6,425 nt of DNA from Acidimicrobiaceae bacterium (GTDB lineage Bacteria; Actinomycetota; Acidimicrobiia; Acidimicrobiales; UBA8190). The notes under the pieces were generated by a model that searched no databases, was not told the DNA's origin, and worked only from the letters and a program-made list of their open reading frames with translations. Location of the stretch: the NCBI GenBank assembly GCA_003131945.1, contig PKWD01000472.1, positions 488 to 6,912 on the forward strand, given 5' to 3'. The position numbers were made by a program, and so were the translations under genes. Of this stretch, positions 1 through 4,294 are shown piece by piece (position 1 is the first letter of the stretch; each line of letters opens with the position of its first letter).

Positions 1-93
1 CGCGAGGGCGGGGAGTGGATCAACGGGACCAATTCGGTGCTCGAATCCATGACGGCCACCCTAGAGAGGCTCGAGAAGGTCAGTACCGAGTAG
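1..93 (+). CDS. C-terminal end of an unidentified protein (5' end outside window)
   Basis: The frame starting at base 1 stays open for 30 codons and ends at TAG 91-93. The peptide starts REGGEWINGTNSVLESMTAT and ends LERLEKVSTE. The last 20 residues look like an amphipathic helix with heptad-like leucines and charged residues, as is common at the C-terminus of a helical protein. Codon third positions are mostly G or C, which supports real coding. No motif identifies a family, so no function is given. It converges with the leftward HELGH protein gene that ends at 306. A small stem-loop (104-123) follows the stop within about 10 bases. Confidence 0.55.
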   Translation, partial: REGGEWINGTNSVLESMTATLERLEKVSTE

Positions 94-103
94 GGCCGCT
101 GGC

Positions 104-123
104 GGAGCGTATGTTCTCGCTCC
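104..123 (+). terminator. Possible stem-loop terminator after the partial gene
   Basis: GGAGCG (104-109) pairs perfectly with CGCTCC (118-123) across an 8-base loop, 10 bases after the TAG of the upstream gene. There is no T-tract, so it is not a canonical intrinsic terminator. In high-GC actinobacteria, stem-loops without a U-tail have been proposed as transcript ends, which is the only reason to list it. Confidence 0.3.
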
Positions 124-214
124 ACCGAGCAGGCTGAGCTCTGGTCGGTGAAGATCTGCGTCGGGTGTCAGTGCGGGAATCTTCAATCTGGTGCCCCTAA
201 ACGCCGGGTTTGTG

Positions 215-229
215 TCGTTCCCAGAACGA
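215..229. repeat. Short perfect inverted repeat in the convergent gap
   Basis: TCGTTC (215-220) and GAACGA (224-229) form a perfect 6-bp dyad around CCA. It lies 77 bases downstream of the leftward gene's stop at 306-308. It could be a transcript-end structure or a protein-binding site. The half-site order GTTC...GAAC is the reverse of the actinobacterial LexA box (GAAC...GTTC), so I do not call it an SOS box. The remaining bases of 94-305 show no convincing gene. Confidence 0.35.
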
Positions 230-305
230 TTGGTGCCGCCTCGGGTGAGCTGAACCGCTCGACTGCGTCGCCGTGTGGGCTCCATTTGTGCAGGCGGTCT
301 CAAAA

Positions 306-1175
306 CTATCGCCATGCCTGGATTGCTCGGCCGAGAGTCTCGCTCACCTCGGTCTTGAGTAGAGATGCCAAGGACGTTGCCGTCAGGTCGCCGGTGCTGA
401 CGCGATCAGTTGCGTGAAAGCAACGCCAGAAGCGGACCAGCCCGTCCTCGCCATCGGCGTTGAAGATCTTTGCCGCCAGTCGCTGCCACCGGTACTGGTA
501 CCAGACGTAGTTCAGCGGACTCATCGGATCATCACCGCCCGTGTAGTGGGCTTCGAGATCCTCCAGCGTGCTGTAACCCTCGGCGCGCATCCGATCGCCA
601 AGGCGCCGACTCTGCGCTCCCACGGTGGAAAGCACCTCAAGCGTGTTCAGACTTTCCGGCTGCCTCGTTGCGACGAACGCGTGGAGGGCCAGGTTGGCGA
701 AGATCTCGCCCAGCCAGAAGGTCGGCAACCTGAGATCCCCGAGCATTTCGAATGCGTGGCCGAGCTCATGGATCGTGATGAGGTCGAAAAATGGCTGCAG
801 ATCCAAGCCACCTGCGCCGTCGGGGTATGTCGCAAGCAATCTCGTATGACCGCGCGGCGACGCCTCGTGAAGGTCCTGTCCAATTGCGATCCAGAAGTCT
901 CCGCTTCCGGCGGGCATCACCACGATGCCGGGACGGATCTGACCATCGTCATCGTTAAAGAACGGCAGCCCGTATGGCTGCCTGCTCTCCCAGTCCGCCT
1001 CGTCGGCCACGATGACGGCGATGTCGGGCTCGACTCCTGAAAACAGGCAACTGAAGTAGATGTAGGCGTCCGCGGCGACATCGGCCGCGGCTCGCGCGCG
1101 TACCAGTGACCCATCGCTGTAACGCGCCTCAAACGGATAGCCGCCTAGGTGCGCGAGCCCTGATCCCACCGCCAT
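306..1175 (-). CDS. HELGH-motif putative zinc metalloprotease, cytosolic, family unknown
   Basis: The gene encodes 289 residues. The start is the ATG at 1175, chosen because GGGAGG (1188-1183) sits 7 bases upstream; the frame stays open farther upstream, but that part is Arg/His/Pro-rich and would include the promoter. Residues 134-141 read TIHELGHA, an HExxH zinc site with H136, E137 and H140. WLGEIFANL follows at 154-162, so E157 is a natural third ligand in gluzincin style (HExxH, 16 residues, E). DWESRQPYGLPFF (61-73) and a hydrophobic strand GIVVMPA (83-89) precede the site, and an aromatic helix YVWYQYRWQRLAA (223-235) follows it. There is no signal peptide or membrane segment, so it is probably cytoplasmic. 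Codon third positions are less GC-biased than in the genes to the right. The substrate is unknown. Peptidase activity is inferred from the motif alone. Confidence 0.85.
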   Translation of the reverse strand: MAVGSGLAHLGGYPFEARYSDGSLVRARAAADVAADAYIYFSCLFSGVEPDIAVIVADEADWESRQPYGLPFFNDDDGQIRPGIVVMPAGSGDFWIAIGQDLHEASPRGHTRLLATYPDGAGGLDLQPFFDLITIHELGHAFEMLGDLRLPTFWLGEIFANLALHAFVATRQPESLNTLEVLSTVGAQSRRLGDRMRAEGYSTLEDLEAHYTGGDDPMSPLNYVWYQYRWQRLAAKIFNADGEDGLVRFWRCFHATDRVSTGDLTATSLASLLKTEVSETLGRAIQAWR

Positions 1176-1182
1176 CAGAGAA

Positions 1183-1188
1183 CCTCCC
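1183..1188 (-). promoter_or_regulatory. Ribosome binding site of the HELGH protein gene
   Basis: GGGAGG on the minus strand lies 7 bases before ATG 1175-1173. This near-ideal Shine-Dalgarno sequence and spacing decide the start over the longer open frame that reaches 1280. Confidence 0.75.
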
Positions 1189-1202
1189 TGCGCTGGTCGA
1201 CG

Positions 1203-1231
1203 AGTATGGCATGCCACCTGAAGGTGGTCGA
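1203..1231 (-). promoter_or_regulatory. Candidate promoter of the HELGH protein gene
   Basis: On the minus strand TCGACC (1231-1226, four of six matches to TTGACA) and CATACT (1208-1203, four of six to TATAAT) are separated by exactly 17 bases. This would give a transcript start near 1196 and a leader of about 20 bases that contains the GGGAGG ribosome binding site. The spacer holds a 14-bp palindrome, so a repressor could act here. It is a sequence-only prediction. Confidence 0.35.
1214..1227. repeat. 14-bp palindrome between promoter boxes (candidate operator)
   Basis: CCACCT and AGGTGG are perfect inverted arms around GA, giving CCACCTGAAGGTGG. The dyad falls inside the spacer of the candidate leftward promoter and overlaps the edge of its -35 box, a classic place for a repressor site. 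The match is seen directly; the operator role is inferred. Confidence 0.5.
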
Positions 1232-1240
1232 TGGGGAAAT

Positions 1241-1523
1241 AGGAGGATCCGTGTTGGTGGCCCGCGGGGCCGCGGTACAACTGCTTGACCTTGGCTGAGG
1301 TATGAAAATACCGAAAGTCATCGTCGGTGACGAGTGGTTCGGCCTCGTCTCCTTGAGTGGCACACCACCCCTCGATGCGGTCGCGGCTGTGTATTGTGCT
1401 GCCGCCACAGCTGTCACGGGGCGTGATCGGGCAGCGAACCCGAAGGTCAAGGCACGTCGCCCCGAGTGGTGGGGTTTGAGGTTGCGTCGGGCAAGCCGAC
1501 CAGCAGCTCGCACATGCGCGTAG
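1241..1523 (+). other. Strong AGGAGG followed by an ORF split by an in-frame TGA
   Basis: AGGAGG (1241-1246) precedes GTG 1251, TTG 1254 and GTG 1257. The frame reads VLVARGAAVQLLDLG and stops at TGA 1296-1298. The same frame reopens at ATG 1302 (MKIPKVIVGDEWFGLVSL...) and runs 73 codons to TAG 1521-1523. The first 40 or so residues after 1302 look protein-like; the end is Arg/Ala-rich and looks like non-coding GC-rich DNA. By hand count roughly 63% of third positions from 1302 are G or C, below the neighbouring ctaB cluster. It could be a leader peptide plus small ORF, a broken gene, or chance. No homologous family is recognised. Confidence 0.2.
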
Positions 1524-1610
1524 CGTTCTGCTCTCGGGTTCTTCCTTTACACGGCCCCGCTAAAGGAGACGTCGGCCGTGTTCGACCACGCGCCCTGGCT
1601 GAACGACTAG
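1524..1610 (+). pseudogene. Remnant of a membrane-protein gene (N-terminal region only)
   Basis: Between two in-frame TAG codons (1521-1523 and 1608-1610) the plus strand encodes RSALGFFLYTAPLKE followed by TSAVFDHAPWLND. This reads as the end of a first membrane helix and the start of an extracytoplasmic loop. It resembles the beginning of actinobacterial multi-pass proteins that continue ...HAPWLNDPYD...; that resemblance is from memory and not checked. There is no in-frame start except GTG 1578, and the frame stops immediately after ND. From 1617 the DNA belongs to an opposite-strand gene, so the rest is missing. I read it as a truncated, non-functional leftover. Confidence 0.4.
1543..1567 (-). 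terminator. Stem-loop downstream of the ctaB-sco cluster
   Basis: TCCTTTA (1543-1549) pairs with TAAAGGA (1561-1567) across an 11-base GC-rich loop. It lies about 50 bases beyond the stop of the last leftward gene (1617-1619), a suitable place for a transcript end. No U-tract follows on the minus strand. It also overlaps the membrane-protein remnant, so the symmetry may be accidental. Confidence 0.3.
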
Positions 1611-1616
1611 GGGTGG

Positions 1617-2285
1617 CTACGACCCGGACACGCCGGGCAGCGCCTGCGTGGACAGACCGAGCGTCGGAAGGCGGGTATCGAGCAACCGCCCGGCGGCGTC
1701 GATCTCGGAGGTGGCCTTGTCGCGATCGGCGGCCAGGAGCCGTTCATCGGCCAGCAGCCGGGACCGGGTTTTGCGGTCTGCCGGGTTCGTGGTGAGGGTC
1801 TGGACGGCCTCTATCGCCGCCAGGGCGTCGGAGGTGGCCCACACGGTGGCCGTGTTCACCGCTTGGCCGACCTGCTTGCCGGCGGGGGTGCCCAGAAGGT
1901 CGATGTCCGAGAGGTCGAAGATGTTGGCGTTCGTGTAGGAGCATGCGGTCTGGTCGTCGCGTAGCAGGCCCGGGATCTGGGCCCGGTGGGCGGCGCTCAA
2001 CGTGCCCGATTCATCGGCGTAGAGCATCAGGGCCTCGTGGACGGAGAAGACACAGGGGGCGACATCGGCGTTGATCTCACTGATGACGGCGGACTCGGCT
2101 TGGATGTCCGATGCCCGCGACGTCGGCGTGGGGAGATCAGTGATGACGGCGACGGCCACGACCACGACGACACCGACGCAGACGAGAAACGCCCGCCGGC
2201 GGTACCAAGGGGTGCGTGGCGGTTCCGGTTCGGACGCCGGGGGGAAAGGACGGTCCGTCGTGGTGGGGCCGGACAGGCCGCTCAC
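1617..2285 (-). CDS. Single-pass membrane protein of unknown function, last gene of ctaB-sco cluster
   Basis: The gene encodes 222 residues. The GTG at 2285 overlaps the TGA of the sco gene (sequence GTGA), and GGGAG (2296-2292) lies 6 bases upstream; this argues for translational coupling and against the longer open frame reaching 2507. Residues 1-30 are Pro/Arg-rich and end in WYRRR. Residues 32-49 form one hydrophobic helix (AFLVCVGVVVVVAVAVIT). By the positive-inside rule the remaining 170 residues lie outside the membrane. That domain is mostly helical, contains two cysteines, C78 and C115, that could form a disulfide, and has a charged, coiled-coil-like stretch around 165-203. I do not recognise the family. 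Its position after ctaB and sco suggests a role in cytochrome oxidase assembly or envelope copper or redox handling, but this is context only. Confidence 0.85.
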   Translation of the reverse strand: MSGLSGPTTTDRPFPPASEPEPPRTPWYRRRAFLVCVGVVVVVAVAVITDLPTPTSRASDIQAESAVISEINADVAPCVFSVHEALMLYADESGTLSAAHRAQIPGLLRDDQTACSYTNANIFDLSDIDLLGTPAGKQVGQAVNTATVWATSDALAAIEAVQTLTTNPADRKTRSRLLADERLLAADRDKATSEIDAAGRLLDTRLPTLGLSTQALPGVSGS

Positions 2286-3157
2286 GAGGTGCTCCCGAGC
2301 AGTTGGCCGGCGTAGGTGGCGATCCCCTGGCCCCACCGGGCGACGCTGGGCGACGGCAAGCTGAACGCTCCCGACGAGTCCTCGTTGGCGAAGGGTGTGG
2401 CCCGGTACCGGAGGCGCCCGGTGGGGCTTATGAAGTACATGACGTCGTTGTGGGCGACGACTCCGCTGGCAGGCGACACGTTGACCGACACGCCGTAGGC
2501 CTTCCACACCGCGTTCAGGTGCCCCAGGCTCGACGTCAGGAAGTGCCAGTGGGCCAGGGTCCCGAGACCGGTGCGCGCCGCGGCGGCCGACGCCGGGGCG
2601 CTGGAGAGCACGACCGGGTCGGTGTTCACGGTCAAGAAGACGACACGGGACGCCTCCGGACCGAGGTCGGCGGCGGCCCGCAGGAGCTCAGCCGCCATGA
2701 CGGGGCAGATGTCCTGGCAGGGGGAGTCGAAAAAGGTCAGCACGACGGCGTCGCCGCGCTCCTCGGCCAGCGACACGGCGCCCCCCGACTGGTCGACGAG
2801 CGAGAAAGACGGTGCCGGGGTTCCGCCCATGTCCGTGATCCCCATGAAGGCCCGGAGCGGCGCCCCCACCTCCCGCGCCGACGTCGGCGGCGCCGGCGGG
2901 GCGATCACGGCGGTCCGGGCTGTCACCGACGTCGGCGTGGTGGACGCAGCCGTGGTGCCCGCCCCCGGGTTGAGACCGACGCTCGACAGCAGGTGCTCGC
3001 CCAGAACGCCGCCGATGCCGAGCACGGCGAAGACGGCCAAGACGATGAGGACGAAGTTGCGCGGCACCTTGGGCTCGGCCCGACGGAAGGCGGCGGCGCG
3101 CTCGGCCTCCGACAGTGCCGGCGTCGCCGGCGGTTGCTCGGTCACCTCGGTCGACAT
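2282..3157 (-). CDS. sco1: SCO1/SenC-family copper chaperone / thiol oxidoreductase
   Basis: The gene encodes 291 residues. Residues 1-33 are cytoplasmic, 34-53 are a membrane anchor (NFVLIVLAVFAVLGIGGVLG), about 60-105 is an Ala/Thr/Pro linker, and 112-290 is a thioredoxin-like Sco domain outside the membrane. The family copper-binding site is complete: C147 and C151 in FFDSPCQDICP (CxxxC) and the distal H236 in VVAHNDVMYFISPTG. HWHFLTSS (203-210) matches the WxFLTG-like element of Sco domains. Sco proteins deliver copper to, or reduce, the CuA cysteines of cytochrome c oxidase subunit II. The ATG at 3157 lies 30 bases after the ctaB stop, with only a weak ribosome site (AGAGCGG), so translation may depend on the upstream gene. 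The stop overlaps the next gene's GTG. Family assignment is firm; the exact target is inferred. Confidence 0.93.
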   Translation of the reverse strand: MSTEVTEQPPATPALSEAERAAAFRRAEPKVPRNFVLIVLAVFAVLGIGGVLGEHLLSSVGLNPGAGTTAASTTPTSVTARTAVIAPPAPPTSAREVGAPLRAFMGITDMGGTPAPSFSLVDQSGGAVSLAEERGDAVVLTFFDSPCQDICPVMAAELLRAAADLGPEASRVVFLTVNTDPVVLSSAPASAAAARTGLGTLAHWHFLTSSLGHLNAVWKAYGVSVNVSPASGVVAHNDVMYFISPTGRLRYRATPFANEDSSGAFSLPSPSVARWGQGIATYAGQLLGSTS

Positions 3158-3187
3158 CGTGGCACCGCTCTTGTCCCGCCGGCGATC

Positions 3188-4111
3188 TCAGTGGACCCGG
3201 ATGACGGCGTCGGCTCCCATGGCGACGAAGAGCGCCGTCAGGTAGGTGATCGAGAATCCGAACAGCTTCATGGCCCGACGGGGACTCGGGTCCCGTAACA
3301 GGGTCCAGGCGTAGGCGAAGAAAAGACCACCGAGCACGAAGGCGGCTCCGGCGTAGCCGACGTTCAGGTGCGCCGCCGGCGCCAGCAGGAGCGACGCCAC
3401 CCACACGGCCACGACGTAGGCCATGATCCGGCGTGTCACCGTCGGCAGCTCGGCGATCGACGGGAGCATGGGCACGTGGGCGTTCGAGTAGTCATCGCGG
3501 TAACGCACAGCCAGGGCCCAGAAATGCGGCGGCGTCCACAGGAAGATGACGGCGAACATCACGAAGGGCGCCAGCCCCAGGTGCCCGGTCACAGCGCTCC
3601 ATCCGACGAGCACCGGGACGGCCCCCGCCGCCCCACCGATGACGATGTTCTGCGGGGAGGACCGCTTGAGCCACATGGTGTAGACGCCGATGTAGAAGGC
3701 GGTGGCCGACACGGCCAGAACGGCCGAGAGGGCGTTCACCGTCGACCACAGCAGCACGAAGGCCGCCACTTCGAGCGTCACGGCGAACACGGTGGCGGCC
3801 CGGGGGGTGATCACCCCGGTCACGAGGGGCCGGTTCTTCGTCCGCTCCATGAGAGCGTCGATATCGCGGTCGTACACCATGTTCAGGGCGTTGGCGCCGC
3901 CGGCGGCCAACGCTCCACCGGCGACGGTCAGGGCCATCAGACCGACAGAGGGCACGTGGCGGGCGGCCACGAACATGGTCGGGACGGTGGTGACGAGCAG
4001 GAGCTCGATGATCCGGGGTTTGGTGAGGGCCACGTAGCCGTTGAGCCGCGCCGCGACACCGGTCCGGGTCCAATCGACGGGTAGCTCTCCGGCCCCCAAC
4101 CGGGTCGTCAC
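3188..4111 (-). CDS. ctaB: Heme O synthase (protoheme IX farnesyltransferase)
   Basis: The 307-residue product matches the usual family length of about 290-310. This UbiA-superfamily membrane prenyltransferase transfers a farnesyl group from farnesyl diphosphate to protoheme IX, making heme O for terminal oxidases. Visible hallmarks are YVALTKPRIIELLL (26-39), the Mg-diphosphate motif N77xxxD81xxxD85 in NMVYDRDIDALMERTKNRP, the YTMWLKRSSPQNIVIGG loop (144-160) with AGAVPVLVGW, and the second conserved region WTPPHFWALAVRYRDDY (192-208) followed by PMLP. Multiple hydrophobic helices span the whole length. GTG 4111 is chosen because it gives the family N-terminus and lies 7 bases after a -10-like TAGCCT; the frame remains open far upstream, but only as antisense to the P450. 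It is the first gene of the ctaB-sco-membrane protein cluster. Confidence 0.96.
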   Translation of the reverse strand: MTTRLGAGELPVDWTRTGVAARLNGYVALTKPRIIELLLVTTVPTMFVAARHVPSVGLMALTVAGGALAAGGANALNMVYDRDIDALMERTKNRPLVTGVITPRAATVFAVTLEVAAFVLLWSTVNALSAVLAVSATAFYIGVYTMWLKRSSPQNIVIGGAAGAVPVLVGWSAVTGHLGLAPFVMFAVIFLWTPPHFWALAVRYRDDYSNAHVPMLPSIAELPTVTRRIMAYVVAVWVASLLLAPAAHLNVGYAGAAFVLGGLFFAYAWTLLRDPSPRRAMKLFGFSITYLTALFVAMGADAVIRVH

Positions 4112-4118
4112 AGCGGCG

Positions 4119-4124
4119 AGGCTA
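4119..4124 (-). promoter_or_regulatory. Candidate -10 box for leaderless ctaB transcription
   Basis: On the minus strand GTAGCCT is followed, 7 bases later, by the GTG start of ctaB. TANNNT placed about 7 bases before the start codon is the usual arrangement of leaderless promoters in actinobacteria, where the start codon is the transcript's first bases. There is no good Shine-Dalgarno sequence before this GTG, which fits. No clear -35 box is seen. Confidence 0.4.
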
Positions 4125-4152
4125 CCCCCCGGGCACCCTTCGTGCCGGATCA

Positions 4153-4175
4153 TGGGGCCCACCGGTTCGGCCCCA
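4153..4175. repeat. Inverted repeat in the ctaB/P450 divergent region
   Basis: TGGGGCC (4153-4159) and GGCCCCA (4169-4175) are perfect 7-bp arms around a 9-base centre that itself contains ACCGGT. It lies about 30 bases upstream of the ctaB -10 candidate. A smaller dyad, GGCAC (4132-4136) with GTGCC (4142-4146), lies between them. Either could be a regulator site; GC-rich composition makes chance pairing more likely than usual. Confidence 0.4.
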
Positions 4176-4180
4176 GCCCC

Positions 4181-4218
4181 CGTGCACCACCCGGGGATCG
4201 GGTGGCAAGGCGTGCACC
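4181..4218. repeat. Direct repeats of CGTGCACC enclosing a 7-bp hairpin
   Basis: CGTGCACC occurs at 4181-4188 and again at 4211-4218, 30 bp apart, which is close to three helical turns and would place both on the same DNA face. Each copy contains the palindrome GTGCAC. Between them CCACCCG (4187-4193) and CGGGTGG (4199-4205) form a perfect stem with a GGGAT loop. The second copy lies directly before the candidate P450 -10 box. The arrangement fits a two-site operator, though no regulator gene is present in the window. Confidence 0.45.
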
Positions 4219-4222
4219 TCGG

Positions 4223-4228
4223 TACCCT
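4223..4228 (+). promoter_or_regulatory. Candidate -10 box for the P450 gene
   Basis: TACCCT fits the TANNNT pattern and would place the transcript start near 4235, giving a leader of about 60 bases before GTG 4295. No recognisable -35 box is seen; the CGTGCACC repeat occupies the bases just upstream. Low confidence, based on pattern alone. Confidence 0.25.
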
Positions 4229-4280
4229 TGGTTCGTCATCGTCCAGTCCTGCATCGATCGTCTCTTCGGTCGACGCCCGG

Positions 4281-4287
4281 AAAAGGA
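4281..4287 (+). promoter_or_regulatory. Ribosome binding site of the P450 gene
   Basis: AAAAGGA lies 7 bases before GTG 4295 and is the only Shine-Dalgarno-like sequence near a plausible start. It selects this GTG over the unsupported GTG at 4142 in the same frame. Confidence 0.6.
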
Positions 4288-4294
4288 CCCCGCC

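Larger units (their letters stand above)
1176..1616. other. 441-base stretch without an intact gene
   Basis: This stretch lies between the divergent start of the HELGH gene and the 3' end of the ctaB cluster. Its left 60 bases hold the HELGH promoter and operator candidates. Its middle holds an AGGAGG with a short ORF and an in-frame TGA (1241-1523). Its right end holds a membrane-protein remnant (1524-1610) and a stem-loop (1543-1567). Third-position GC is lower than in the ctaB cluster. I see no tRNA, insertion-sequence end or longer direct repeat. Leftward and rightward open frames that cross it have poor composition and no starts with good ribosome sites. Confidence 0.6.

Noticed and set aside
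215..229. LexA/SOS box reading of TCGTTC-CCA-GAACGA
   Set aside because: The half-sites are in the opposite order to the actinobacterial SOS box and the centre is too short. It also lies at gene 3' ends, not before a gene.
148..417. Plus-strand 89-codon Cys-rich frame in the convergent gap
   Set aside because: There is no Shine-Dalgarno sequence, the second half is antisense to the HELGH gene, and the cysteines do not form a recognisable metal-binding pattern.
414..1040. Plus-strand 208-codon frame opposite the HELGH gene
   Set aside because: No ribosome site or recognisable motif is present. The opposite strand has a good start, a ribosome site and a zinc motif.
1296..1298. Selenocysteine or programmed readthrough at the in-frame TGA
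   Set aside because: There is no redox-type context around the TGA, no recognisable selenocysteine insertion hairpin was seen, and the frame itself is weakly supported.
2216..3298. Long plus-strand open frame (360 codons) opposite sco
   Set aside because: It is extremely rich in Arg, Gly and His, typical of the antisense frame of a GC-rich gene, and the opposite strand carries a clear Sco domain.
4142..4294. Alternative earlier GTG start for the P450
   Set aside because: It lacks a ribosome site, would add 51 Pro/Arg-rich residues absent from P450s, and would run through the candidate promoter elements.
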